The notes beneath the pieces are model-generated. The model was given only the letters and a program-made list of their open reading frames with translations. It was not told where the DNA came from and did not search any database. Shown here piece by piece: positions 41,429 through 50,027 of a stretch of 64,000 nt of DNA. The stretch's first letter is position 1; every line of letters begins with the position of its first letter. A program made the translations under genes and the position numbers. The stretch comes from Phycisphaerae bacterium (GTDB lineage: Bacteria > Chloroflexota > Anaerolineae > 4572-78 > J111): assembly GCA_028285035.1 (NCBI GenBank), contig JANQQF010000005.1:23775-87774 (forward strand), written 5' to 3'.

Positions 41429-44263
41429 TTACCGTCTGGACAGTACCCCCCCATTGCCGATGCCAATGGCAATTAGCCCAAAAATAAAAGCCAAGACAGC
41501 GATACTCAGGCGTCCTGCGATTAAGTCTGGCTCGTTGATAAACCATTGTTCTGGACGTAACCAACCCAGCCCATATAACAGATAGGCGATTAATCCACCA
41601 ATAATAACAAGTAAGCCCATTCGGACCTGTCGTGAGAGTGGCTTCGGCGTATGATGTCCCAACCAAAAGCCAAGTAGACCAGCTAAAAGCGTCGCGCTCA
41701 TGGCCGAGAGCAGATCCAGGCCATCCAAAACTCGGCTGGGTAATGCTGTTTGGGCCGTTGGAGGGCTGGTTGGTGCTTCGGCTAAAATAACGGGTGTTGG
41801 GGTGGAGGTAGCGGTTGGTTGGGGAGAGGGGGTGTTCGTTGGGGGTGTTGTCGGCGTTTCGGTTGGACTTGGGGTGTTTGTGGGAGAAACGGTGGCGGTA
41901 GTGGTTGGTGTGGCTGGGTTTTCAATGGCGACGATTACTCGGTCAGAAATTAGGGCTGGTCCAGCCACAGCATAGACCTCAGCCGCACCTATCTCTTCCA
42001 AAATTAAGGTCTCTTCAATCATCCCGCTTACTGTATGCTCCACTTGTGAGATGATCTCTCGGCCAGCTAAATCTACTTTTAGCTCCACAGGTGTACCATC
42101 TGGCACCAGCCGGTTGTTGTGGTCAAAAATGGGACCGACTTCCACTGTCACTGACACTGGGGCTAAACGATTTTCGGGAGCGATATCCTTGATGTTGATA
42201 AACAAATTTTGTTCCAAATTTGGCGACAACACATCAGCCAACTGATAGCCGATCCCCTCGACTGAAACGGGTGACGCGCCGGGCAGACCGACCTCGCCGA
42301 AGAGCGCCCGGACCGCCGCCTCAAGATGGGGCGTGGTTTTGCTGTAAACGCCGTAGTAGGCCGTTAATTTGGTCACCTCGGTGGTATCAAGATAGTACGG
42401 GGCGTTGAAAGCGAAAACAACTGTCGTTTTATTGAGGAGTGTTCCGCTTTGCTGTGTTAGGAAAATTTTAAGCGCATCCGAGTCTTCGTAGCGACTGATG
42501 TTCAAATCGAGCGTGGCAAAAACGAGCCAGTCTGCCTCTTGAATCTGCTGTTGCACGATATCCACGGGCACTTGGACCAAACTCCGTAAGGCTTCGTTTT
42601 CGTTGGGGGGTGGCCCGTCGGGGCCAGTAATTGAGGTGCCTAAGGCTGCCTTTAATTCAGAAAACGTAATCGTATTAATCTGCTCCGGCTGAATTTGTCC
42701 CGTCGCTTCGGGGCCATACAAACGAAGAATAGTGTCTTGAATTTCAACCCGGGTTAGAAATAATTCCTCTGGGCCGCAGTCAGGGGCAAAACATTGGCGG
42801 GCGAGCCGGGTATCGGTCACGATTAACATCTTTTCATCGGAACGAGGGGGAGCTGGAATGCGTAGCCGAAGCTCCTCTGGCGAAGGATAAAGCAAGGTCA
42901 ATCCTTCTTGAGCTATTTGATGGACCACAGGGCGGGTTTGATTGGCAATCTCTTGCGCTATTACCGCCTCTCGATTCAACGCATCAAGGGTCGGGTTAGG
43001 ATACAACTTTAGTTTTGTGCGTAGTATTCTAGCCACGGCCGCATCGACTTGGCTGGCAAAGGTGGGGTTGTTGTTGTATTCGGTCCGAAAGAAGAAGATG
43101 GTATCTTTGATGTTGGCAAATTGGGCCGACCAGATAGAGTTGAGATCGTACTGGGCTACGCTCAAAACATCGTTGCCCGCTAAAAAAGCTTCTTTGGCGA
43201 TGCGGCGATGGGGGAAGGTTTGCAGGGTTGGGTCATAATGTTTTCGAACGGCAGGAACCCCCAACGCATCACTGACAATTAAACCGCCTTGATCTCGCCA
43301 TTGGGCAATTTCAGGAAGCTCCAACAACGTTTGCATCCCCTCAGCATCAAAGCTGATTGGGGCAGTGAACTGACGGATATCCCCCTGAAAGCCGCGATAA
43401 CGGATATGGCTTGACATTAGAGCCTCGGTTACGCCTTGCGGATCATCTTCGATTTGAGCGGTGACGTAGAAAAACGGAGGTAACTCAATCCGCTGTAACT
43501 CTTGTAGCGATTTGTCCACGGTGGCGACTTCGTTATCGGGGAGGCGATCGCTCCCGCCGTGACCTGGAAAATGTTTGGCCACAGTCATCACTTTGCCCTC
43601 ACTGCCAACGTGGATGCCTCGGATGTAGGCTCGACCCATCTGGCTGACCCAGTAGGGATCACCGCCGAACACGCGAATGCCGATGTCGCCACGTCCAGTG
43701 GGGCGCGGGTCATTCAAGACGTCCAGACTCGGCCCTAAAATCATATTGACCCCCATCGCGTTCATTTCCTCGCCGATGATGGCTCCAATGGCTTCTGCGT
43801 TGTCAGTATTCCACGTTGCCCCGAGGGCCATTGGGCTGGGGATCGAGGTTAGACTCTCGGTGATACGGGTATAAGGGTAGTCATCCCCTTCATGATCAAG
43901 CGAGACAAACAGGGGAACGCCATTGGTCCGAAAAGCGGTGGTTTGTAGGACATTAACCAACGCAGTGATTTGCTGTGGTGCGGAAGGGTCATTGCGAAAG
44001 TTGCTATTTGCGGATTGTAGAATTACCCCACCGACTCTGTATTCGGTAATGAGTTGCCAAATGTCAGAGTCAGGGTTCGCATTGTCTCCCAAAAATGGCA
44101 CCATAAAGAGTTGGCCCACTTTATCATTAACTGACATTTGAGCCATCAACTCTGCCACTTGTGTATCAATGTCTTGAGCTTGTGATACTGATGGGGATTT
44201 GAATAGAACTTGTAAAGCTATCAGTAAAACTATTAGAGTTAGAGCACGTTGATAAATGTTCAT
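41429..44263 (-). CDS. Membrane-anchored glycoside hydrolase family 3 (beta-N-acetylhexosaminidase-like)
   Basis: A 944-residue exported protein. A signal peptide covers 1-29. The GH3 N-terminal domain follows (VGQLFMVPF; SLDHEGDDYPYTRI; VAKHFPGHGGSDRLPDNE, the K-H-F-P-G-H-G signature of NagZ-type enzymes; LIVSDALGV). A second, partly degenerate GH3 domain spans about 440-660, then a beta domain, a Pro/Thr spacer (~780-820) and three C-terminal TM segments. It should cut beta-linked N-acetylglucosamine at the cell surface, on peptidoglycan or external glycans. The multi-TM C-terminal anchor is unusual for GH3. Confidence 0.88.
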   Translation of the reverse strand: MNIYQRALTLIVLLIALQVLFKSPSVSQAQDIDTQVAELMAQMSVNDKVGQLFMVPFLGDNANPDSDIWQLITEYRVGGVILQSANSNFRNDPSAPQQITALVNVLQTTAFRTNGVPLFVSLDHEGDDYPYTRITESLTSIPSPMALGATWNTDNAEAIGAIIGEEMNAMGVNMILGPSLDVLNDPRPTGRGDIGIRVFGGDPYWVSQMGRAYIRGIHVGSEGKVMTVAKHFPGHGGSDRLPDNEVATVDKSLQELQRIELPPFFYVTAQIEDDPQGVTEALMSSHIRYRGFQGDIRQFTAPISFDAEGMQTLLELPEIAQWRDQGGLIVSDALGVPAVRKHYDPTLQTFPHRRIAKEAFLAGNDVLSVAQYDLNSIWSAQFANIKDTIFFFRTEYNNNPTFASQVDAAVARILRTKLKLYPNPTLDALNREAVIAQEIANQTRPVVHQIAQEGLTLLYPSPEELRLRIPAPPRSDEKMLIVTDTRLARQCFAPDCGPEELFLTRVEIQDTILRLYGPEATGQIQPEQINTITFSELKAALGTSITGPDGPPPNENEALRSLVQVPVDIVQQQIQEADWLVFATLDLNISRYEDSDALKIFLTQQSGTLLNKTTVVFAFNAPYYLDTTEVTKLTAYYGVYSKTTPHLEAAVRALFGEVGLPGASPVSVEGIGYQLADVLSPNLEQNLFINIKDIAPENRLAPVSVTVEVGPIFDHNNRLVPDGTPVELKVDLAGREIISQVEHTVSGMIEETLILEEIGAAEVYAVAGPALISDRVIVAIENPATPTTTATVSPTNTPSPTETPTTPPTNTPSPQPTATSTPTPVILAEAPTSPPTAQTALPSRVLDGLDLLSAMSATLLAGLLGFWLGHHTPKPLSRQVRMGLLVIIGGLIAYLLYGLGWLRPEQWFINEPDLIAGRLSIAVLAFIFGLIAIGIGNGGVLSRR

Positions 44264-44325
44264 ATGTTTATGATACCTAAACTTAGACGGCGTATCAAAA
44301 TGGTAATCACGCTTTGCCAGCCTAA

Positions 44326-44475
44326 CTCATCGATCTAAATATATTATTGTTGATAGGTGGTTTGGAACGAACTGTTGATGAATACAGCGCTTTGTTACAA
44401 GAGACTGGCTTTGAACTCAAGCAAATTTTACCGACTGGCTCCCCGTATCAAATTTTGGCAGCAGTTCCGCTATAA
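44326..44475 (+). pseudogene. O-methyltransferase C-terminal remnant
   Basis: The plus-strand frame from 44326 to TAA at 44475 encodes about 49 residues: DLNILLLIGGLERTVDEY, LLQETGFELKQILPTGSP, ending LAAVPL. This matches the extreme C-terminus of plant-type/hydroxyneurosporene O-methyltransferases (G-G-x-E-R-T, A-G-F-x-L, P-T-x-S-P). There is no start codon or upstream domain, so it is a leftover of a deleted gene. Confidence 0.7.
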
Positions 44476-44531
44476 GGTGCGTTATCAATGTTGACGCAAT
44501 AAAGTCCCAGTCTAACTGACCTCTGGCAAAT

Positions 44532-44568
44532 AAAAATGAGCGTGGACTTAAGGACCACGCTCATTTTT
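44532..44568. terminator. Bidirectional rho-independent terminator
   Basis: AAAAATGAGCGTGG and CCACGCTCATTTTT are perfect 14-bp inverted arms with a 9-base loop; T-runs are present on both sides. It ends the minus-strand small membrane protein gene immediately downstream of its stop codon. Confidence 0.88.
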
Positions 44569-44570
44569 AT

Positions 44571-44753
44571 TTACTGAATTTCGATACTTGATGATAACGG
44601 TAAAACTTGTGTCTCTGAGCTAGAGGTTACGGTATCAAACCCCTTCAACCCTGAACCTGCTAGAGCAAGTAGCAGTAAAACAGTAACCACCACTCGCCAA
44701 AAAATCGACTGCCATGTCAACTGCAAGTTTGTTTGGTTAGAAGCATTAACCAT
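44571..44753 (-). CDS. Small single-pass membrane protein
   Basis: A 60-residue protein with GAGGAGAAGGGG ahead of its ATG and a strong terminator 2 bases after its stop. One hydrophobic segment (IFWRVVVTVLLLLALAGSG, ~18-36) and a Ser/Thr-rich tail. No family recognised. The strong ribosome site, own terminator and isolated position suggest a real, well-expressed small protein. Confidence 0.6.
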   Translation of the reverse strand: MVNASNQTNLQLTWQSIFWRVVVTVLLLLALAGSGLKGFDTVTSSSETQVLPLSSSIEIQ

Positions 44754-44945
44754 TGATCATCCCCTTCTCCTCAATAAATAGACAGATGAGCCGTCTTGTT
44801 GTTCCCCTTCAAGCCAGATTGTACCATACAGAATTTGGTAAATCCGGGTTGTTGTCCAATGCTTACCCGACGCTTTCAGCGACGGTTTTGCGTCGGATTC
44901 GACGATGAAATGTTCCCAATTCCCCTCAGACAATAATACTAATGC

Positions 44946-44973
44946 TTGACAAGCGCAAAAATGGCGATATAAT
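44946..44973 (+). promoter_or_regulatory. Consensus sigma-70 promoter of the metal ABC operon
   Basis: TTGACA (44946-44951) and TATAAT (44968-44973) are both perfect, with a 16-base spacer. The palindromic operator at 44978-45005 covers the expected start site. Confidence 0.78.
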
Positions 44974-44977
44974 GGGG

Positions 44978-45005
44978 TTAAAATTTAGCCTAGGCTAAAT
45001 TTTAA
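44978..45005. promoter_or_regulatory. 28-bp perfect palindrome, candidate metalloregulator operator
   Basis: The core TTTAGCCTAGGCTAAA is symmetrical and extends to 14 bp on each side. It starts four bases after the -10 box, so a bound repressor would block initiation. The T-T-A-G-C-C-T half-site resembles operators of DtxR/MntR-family metal regulators. The downstream genes are a metal importer, so repression by metal-loaded regulator is expected. Confidence 0.75.
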
Positions 45006-45037
45006 TTTAGACATCTCTAATGTATAATTTGAGGAAC

Positions 45038-45976
45038 ATGATGATGATAAAAAAGTTAATCTTACGATCAGGTTTAGTTCTGCTGATTTTTGCCTTGGTT
45101 GCTTGTGGCTCCACAGCCTCAAACCAACAAAATAATGACAGAAAGCTCAATGTTGTCACCACAATTGGGCAAATTACAGATATTGTGCAACAGGTTGGGG
45201 GGGATCATATTACAGTAACTGGTCTGATGGGACCGGGTGTTGATCCCCATCTTTATCAGGCCAGTGAAGGTGATGTGGAACGGCTGGTGGAAGCAGATCT
45301 GATCTTCTACAACGGCCTATTTCTAGAGGCTCAAATGGAGGATGTTTTTGAGCAAATGGGAGACAAAGCTGTTGCGGTCAGTAGTGGCGTTTCAGAGGGG
45401 CAATTGCTTGACTGGGACGCTTACGAAAATGCTTATGATCCCCACATTTGGTTTGAGGTTCCGTTGTGGATGGAGGCGGTCAAGACCGTTCAGGACACTT
45501 TAGCGGAACGTGACCCAGACAATGCCCAGGCTTATCAAGAAAATGCGGAAGCCTATTTGGCCGAACTCGAAGAACTACACACTTACATTCTTGAGCAGGT
45601 TGAAGCTGTGCCTGAAGAGCAACGGGTGCTCATTACTGCCCACGATGCATTTGAGTACTTTGCTCGTACATACACCTTTGAAGTCGCTGGTTTGCAAGGC
45701 ATCAGCACAGCCTCGGAAGCCAGCACCGCAGATGTCCAAGACTTGGCTGATTTTGTGGTAGAACGACAAATCGGGGCCATTTTCATCGAGTCCTCGGTGC
45801 CACGACGAACGGTGGAAGCGGTGCAAGCCGCCGTACAGGCCAAGGGCTTTGAGGTTGAAATTGGAGGCGAGCTTTTCTCGGACTCAATTGGTGCCCCAGA
45901 CACCCCAGAGGGAACATACATTGGGGCAGTACGTCACAATATTGATACCATTGTTGGGGCGTTGACAAGCAATTAA
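45038..45976 (+). CDS. Metal (Zn/Mn/Fe) ABC transporter substrate-binding lipoprotein
   Basis: About 312 residues. Three consecutive ATGs follow GAGGA; the first is used here. The signal peptide ends in a lipobox, ALVAC. Cluster A-I ligands are visible: His in GVDPHLYQ, His in YDPHIWFE, His in ITAHDAFEYF, and Asp near the end in LFSDSIGAP. The third ligand being His rather than Glu favours the TroA/ZnuA type over the PsaA (Mn) type, but the usual His-rich loop of ZnuA is missing. It is the first gene of the four-gene importer operon. Confidence 0.92.
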   Translation: MMMIKKLILRSGLVLLIFALVACGSTASNQQNNDRKLNVVTTIGQITDIVQQVGGDHITVTGLMGPGVDPHLYQASEGDVERLVEADLIFYNGLFLEAQMEDVFEQMGDKAVAVSSGVSEGQLLDWDAYENAYDPHIWFEVPLWMEAVKTVQDTLAERDPDNAQAYQENAEAYLAELEELHTYILEQVEAVPEEQRVLITAHDAFEYFARTYTFEVAGLQGISTASEASTADVQDLADFVVERQIGAIFIESSVPRRTVEAVQAAVQAKGFEVEIGGELFSDSIGAPDTPEGTYIGAVRHNIDTIVGALTSN

Positions 45977-46085
45977 GTGTCTGGCGGTTTATTTTTAGAG
46001 AAATTTTAGAGGAATAAACTGCCAAACCTTGAGGTGTCACAGTTTTTTCATCTAACTTTAAACTATGACACACTTAATCAAGACT

Positions 46086-46122
46086 GAAAAGTGGCGCGGC
46101 ACAGAGAGGCACGTCACTTTTC
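46086..46122. other. Intercistronic hairpin in the metal importer operon
   Basis: GAAAAGTG and CACTTTTC are perfect inverted arms (with weaker pairing inside) in the 176-base gap between the binding-protein and ATPase genes. A hairpin here would stabilise or partly terminate the transcript, giving more binding protein than transporter. Confidence 0.5.
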
Positions 46123-46152
46123 GGATTATATTTTAATCACTTGGAGTGACCT

Positions 46153-46974
46153 ATGTTTCATACAGATAAAGCTGTCGAAGTGACCGACTTAACTGTAGCC
46201 TATCAGGATAAGCCTGTTTTGTGGGATATTGATTTAGAGACACCACCAGGAACGCTGATGGCAATTGTTGGACCGAATGGTGCTGGCAAAACAACCCTGA
46301 TTAAAGCTATTTTGGGTCTCGTTAAAGCGGCAGCTGGTCAAGTTTTGATTCACGGTCGCCCCTACAGTGAGCAACGGGAACTGGTGGGCTATGTGCCACA
46401 ACGCGGTAGTGTTGATTGGGATTTCCCCACCAGCGTGTTGGATGTGGTGATGATGGGCCGATATCGAAATCTCGGCTGGTTTCGCCGACCGGGGAAACGA
46501 GAAAAGCAGTTAGCGCTTCAAGCCTTGGAACAGGTCGGAATGGAAAATTATGCTGGACGACAGATTAGCCAGCTTTCTGGGGGGCAACAGCAGCGAGTCT
46601 TTTTGGCGCGGGCTTTGGTGCAAGATGCCCAGGTTTATTTTATGGATGAGCCATTTCAGGGGGTTGATGCCACGACCGAGCGAGCGATTGTGGCGTTACT
46701 GCAAAATTTGCGGGCGGCTGGGAAAACCGTGATTGTGGTCCATCACGACTTACAAACGGTCGCTGAATATTTTGATTGGGTGACCATTCTCAATGTGCGA
46801 CGGATCGCCAGCGGCCCGGTCGAGGATGTGTTTAATGAAAAGAACCTGCGTCTGGCTTATGGTGGGCGAGTGGCGTTCCTGAACCGGCCAGGGGCTGATC
46901 CTAAAACAGGGAACTTTATTGTAATGCCTGAGGCTGGTAGCTCGCTGACCCCGCAAGAGCAACGTGGGATTTAA
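46153..46974 (+). CDS. Metal ABC transporter ATP-binding protein
   Basis: A 273-residue ATPase: Walker [12 protein letters not shown] (~39-49), Q-loop [14 protein letters not shown], signature [15 protein letters not shown] (~142-156), Walker [12 protein letters not shown]-loop VVHHD. The V-P-Q-R-x-x-x-D-W-D-F-P-x-x-V sequence is characteristic of TroB/ZnuC-type manganese/zinc importers. It couples ATP use to the two permeases encoded directly downstream (3-base gap). Confidence 0.93.
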   Translation: MFHTDKAVEVTDLTVAYQDKPVLWDIDLETPPGTLMAIVGPNGAGKTTLIKAILGLVKAAAGQVLIHGRPYSEQRELVGYVPQRGSVDWDFPTSVLDVVMMGRYRNLGWFRRPGKREKQLALQALEQVGMENYAGRQISQLSGGQQQRVFLARALVQDAQVYFMDEPFQGVDATTERAIVALLQNLRAAGKTVIVVHHDLQTVAEYFDWVTILNVRRIASGPVEDVFNEKNLRLAYGGRVAFLNRPGADPKTGNFIVMPEAGSSLTPQEQRGI

Positions 46975-46977
46975 TTT

Positions 46978-48123
46978 ATGGATTGGCTTGAAATTTTTAA
47001 CAACCTGCTGTTCGACTACACCCTGCGCACAGTTGCTCTAGGTACGGCAGCCATCGGCTTGGTCAGTGGCACCCTGGGGGCGTTTGCGCTTCTACGGCGG
47101 CAAAGTCTCCTTGGTGATGCGATGTCCCACGCGGCCCTGCCTGGTGTGGTCGGGGCCTTTCTTTTAACCCGCAGCAAAGCGCCCATCGTGTTGATTATCG
47201 GAGCAATGATTGTCGGCTGGCTAGGAACGCTTGTGGTGATGGCCATTGTCCGCAACTCCCGGATTAAACAGGACAGTGCTTTAGGGTTGGTGCTTTCCGT
47301 ATTTTTTGGCTTCGGCTTGATGCTCCTGACCTATACGCAACGCTTGCCAGATGCCCGCCAAAGCGGGCTGGATACCTTTTTATTTGGTCAAGCAGCCACC
47401 ATGCTCCAGCGAGATGTGATTACGATTTTTTCAATCGGAGGCATTGCCTTACTGTTAATGGTCATCTTTTGGAAAGAGTTCAAACTGTTGACCTTTGATG
47501 CTGATTTTGCAGCGACGTTGGGCTTTCCCGTACGCCTGTTGGACATCCTATTGACAACGCTGTTTGTCATTGCCATCGTCGTTGGTTTACAGGCAGTTGG
47601 CGTTGTGTTAATGAGCGCAATGGTTGTTGCTCCAGCAGCGGCGGCTCGGCAGTGGACTGATCGCCTCGGTGTAATGGTTGTATTGGCTGGGTTATTTGGG
47701 GCCTTTGGTGGACTGATGGGCGCAGTGGTAAGTAGTGTTGGGCGGGGGTTATCAACAGGGCCTGTGGTTGTTCTTTGTGTCAGTGCCATTGTTTTAGTCT
47801 CCCTCTTTTTTGCCCCCAATCGTGGCTTAACCTGGAATTGGCTTAAGCAACAGCGCAATCGACGCCTCCTTCAATTAGAAACAGTTTTGAGCCATTTGTA
47901 TCGGCTGGCTGCGCAACACGGCGACTTTGAATACGGCCACTCAATTGCCACGCTCCGGGCCGTTAATTTTGGTCAAGGGGGTATCCGACGCACGTTGCAG
48001 GCCTTGGTAGACCAAGGCTGGGTGGCCCATCGCGAGAATGATACCTGGGCTTTGACCCCAACAGGGCTGATCAAAGCTCGCCAAATTTTGCAACAAACAT
48101 CGCTGGAGGAGGTGTCTAAGTGA
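46978..48123 (+). CDS. Metal ABC transporter permease with C-terminal winged-helix domain (1)
   Basis: A 381-residue protein. Residues 1-285 are the FecCD-like zinc/manganese permease with about eight or nine membrane segments (LGDAMSHAALPGVV; QAVGVVLMSAMVVAPAAAARQ). Residues about 290-378 are cytoplasmic and winged-helix-like: LLQLETVLSHLYRLA, GIRRTLQALVDQGWVA, LTPTGLIKARQIL, similar to the DNA-binding half of DtxR regulators. Such tails are known in TroC/TroD-type permeases. The stop codon overlaps the start of the next permease gene by four bases. Confidence 0.9.
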   Translation: MDWLEIFNNLLFDYTLRTVALGTAAIGLVSGTLGAFALLRRQSLLGDAMSHAALPGVVGAFLLTRSKAPIVLIIGAMIVGWLGTLVVMAIVRNSRIKQDSALGLVLSVFFGFGLMLLTYTQRLPDARQSGLDTFLFGQAATMLQRDVITIFSIGGIALLLMVIFWKEFKLLTFDADFAATLGFPVRLLDILLTTLFVIAIVVGLQAVGVVLMSAMVVAPAAAARQWTDRLGVMVVLAGLFGAFGGLMGAVVSSVGRGLSTGPVVVLCVSAIVLVSLFFAPNRGLTWNWLKQQRNRRLLQLETVLSHLYRLAAQHGDFEYGHSIATLRAVNFGQGGIRRTLQALVDQGWVAHRENDTWALTPTGLIKARQILQQTSLEEVSK

Positions 48124-49226
48124 GTGGTGCACAAATTGAAATCCAACTTGTAGCGATGGTCGTATCAATAGCGTGTGCCCTGCCTGGTGTATTTTTGGTC
48201 CTTCGTCAGATGGCGATGATGAGCGATGCCATCAGCCATACAGTCTTGCTTGGGATTGTGGTTGGCTTTTTTATAATCGGTGATCTTGAGTCGCCGTGGC
48301 TCATTGTAGGGGCTGCGTTGGTGGGTGTCCTAACAGTGGTTTTGGTTGAACTTCTCAATCAAACACGCCTCCTTAAGGAGGATGCCTCAATCGGTATCGT
48401 TTTTCCGGCTCTGTTTAGTATCGCGGTGATTTTGATTTCTCGTTATGCTCAAGGTGTTCATTTGGATGAGGATGTGGTTTTGCTGGGTGAACTGGCGTTT
48501 GCCCCGTTTGATCGGTTTGCTCTGTTTGGGCTTGATCTGCCTTATGCCCTGGTCGTGATGGGGACGATTTTATTACTTAACATCATTTTGATCATTGTCT
48601 TTTACAAGGAGCTAAAATTAGCCACGTTTGATCCTGGTCTGGCCGCATCACTTGGCTTTGCCCCTGTGGCCATTCACTATGGCTTGATGATGATGGTCTC
48701 GGTGACCGCTGTCGGAGCCTTTGATGCGGTCGGCTCAATTTTGGTCATTGCCCTGATGATTGCCCCCCCAGCTAGTGCGTATCTGTTGACTGATCGGCTA
48801 TCAACGATGCTTTGGTTGAGCGGCTTGATCGGGATTGCTAGTGCCATCAGCGGCTACTGGCTCGCCCGCAGCCTGGATGCCTCCATTGCTGGCGCAATGG
48901 CCACGATGACAGGCGTTATCTTCGGGCTGGTCTTTCTCTTCTCCCCCGAACGGGGCTTGGTCGCGATGGCCATTCGTCGTCTAAGCCAAAAATGGGATTT
49001 CGCTCAAACGATGCTCACTATTCATCTCTTCAACCACGAGCATACCCCCGATGCCGATGATGAGTGTCGTGTCGATCATTTGTGGGAACACCTACGTTGG
49101 CAGCCCGATTTCTCAGAACAAGTGGTGCGCTACGCCGAGCGAAAAGGAATGGTCCGTCGGCGGCAAGGTCGGCTCTTTTTGACCGAGTCCGGTCGGGTGT
49201 TGGCTGAGAAGGCGATTGTGCGGTAG
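48120..49226 (+). CDS. Metal ABC transporter permease with C-terminal winged-helix domain (2)
   Basis: A 368-residue paralogue starting at GTG overlapping the previous stop. The membrane domain has MAMMSDAISHTVLLGIV and GSILVIALMIAPPASAY. The cytoplasmic tail (about 285-368: HLWEHLRWQPDFSEQVV, RYAERKGMVRRRQG, LTESGRVLAEKAI) is again winged-helix-like. The two different permeases presumably form a heterodimer. Last gene of the importer operon. Confidence 0.9.
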   Translation: MSGAQIEIQLVAMVVSIACALPGVFLVLRQMAMMSDAISHTVLLGIVVGFFIIGDLESPWLIVGAALVGVLTVVLVELLNQTRLLKEDASIGIVFPALFSIAVILISRYAQGVHLDEDVVLLGELAFAPFDRFALFGLDLPYALVVMGTILLLNIILIIVFYKELKLATFDPGLAASLGFAPVAIHYGLMMMVSVTAVGAFDAVGSILVIALMIAPPASAYLLTDRLSTMLWLSGLIGIASAISGYWLARSLDASIAGAMATMTGVIFGLVFLFSPERGLVAMAIRRLSQKWDFAQTMLTIHLFNHEHTPDADDECRVDHLWEHLRWQPDFSEQVVRYAERKGMVRRRQGRLFLTESGRVLAEKAIVR

Positions 49227-49272
49227 ATCAGTTAAGAGAGTGAACCATAATTCGAAAATCCTTGATTACGAT

Positions 49273-49728
49273 TCATTCTTTAGTAGTTGTCAATCTTTCT
49301 TTTAGCTGCTTTATTTCCTCAATTGATAAGCCAGCCTGTTTCAAATAAGGTTTGACTCCCCCATACTTCCTTTCGATATGTTCTAACATAAGTTGCATCA
49401 TTTCTGATGTGGCTGTGGCCCGTTGCCAAAAACCGAGATTCTCTTCGCCTTTAGCCTTCTTCACTTGCTCGTCAAACAATGGTTGTAGCCAAATTTGAGT
49501 TTCTGCGTAGTCAGCTACAATTTGTTCATTTGGTACACCAACAACGCCCAATAATAAAGCGGCAATAATCCCTGTTCGATCTTTACCAGAATGACAGTGA
49601 ATGATGACGCCACCAGGTTGACATTTGATGATGCTCCGTATAATCGTAGCAATATGATCTGAATAATGATCCAAGGTGATGTTGTACACCTCTGCTCGAT
49701 TATTTGCTTGTTTGATTAGCTGACTCAC
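49273..49728 (-). CDS. Tyrosine phosphatase, C-terminal part of a frameshifted gene
   Basis: This frame carries the catalytic site VIIHCHSGKDRTG (C-x5-R) and the helical C-terminal half of a Y_phosphatase3-type enzyme. The frame is open upstream of the apparent GTG to about 49790 and reads VTNEATKALDYFNIPIETF, which continues the N-terminal half encoded at 49794-50027. The two parts are thus one protein of about 250 residues broken by one frameshift in CGTTTCTATAG. It may dephosphorylate BY-kinase or other Tyr/Ser-phosphorylated proteins; the substrate is unknown. Confidence 0.78.
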   Translation of the reverse strand: MSQLIKQANNRAEVYNITLDHYSDHIATIIRSIIKCQPGGVIIHCHSGKDRTGIIAALLLGVVGVPNEQIVADYAETQIWLQPLFDEQVKKAKGEENLGFWQRATATSEMMQLMLEHIERKYGGVKPYLKQAGLSIEEIKQLKERLTTTKE

Positions 49729-49793
49729 TGACGGTGTAAAGGTTTCTATTGGAATGTTGAAGTAATCCAGTGCTTTGGTTGCCTCATTAGTGA

Positions 49794-50027
49794 CTATAGA
49801 AACGATGGTTCTACCTCTACCTCATTTGGGCCTCGGATATCGATAATCGTTTTTATCCCATAAGCTAACAAAGCTTCATATCCAGAGGTGTTTAATCGGC
49901 CTAACAAATCGGCTCGAATAACCACTTTCCAGCGTGTTATTGTTCCCTCTATAGTGGGAAGGCCGCCTAAATCTCTAATATTGAAACACCCTTCCCACTG
50001 TAGCTGCCGTTGTCTCATTTGTTCCAT
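49794..50027 (-). CDS. Tyrosine phosphatase, N-terminal part of a frameshifted gene
   Basis: It contains WEGCFNIRDLGGLPT and KVVIRADLLGRLN, the conserved opening of bacterial tyrosine/serine phosphatases (N-x-R-D-L-G-G), then IKTIIDIRGPNEVEVEPS before a stop at 49794. Starts at 50027 or 50018 overlap the stop of the pyrophosphatase gene (ATGA), indicating coupling. See the entry for the C-terminal half. Confidence 0.75.
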   Translation of the reverse strand: MEQMRQRQLQWEGCFNIRDLGGLPTIEGTITRWKVVIRADLLGRLNTSGYEALLAYGIKTIIDIRGPNEVEVEPSFL

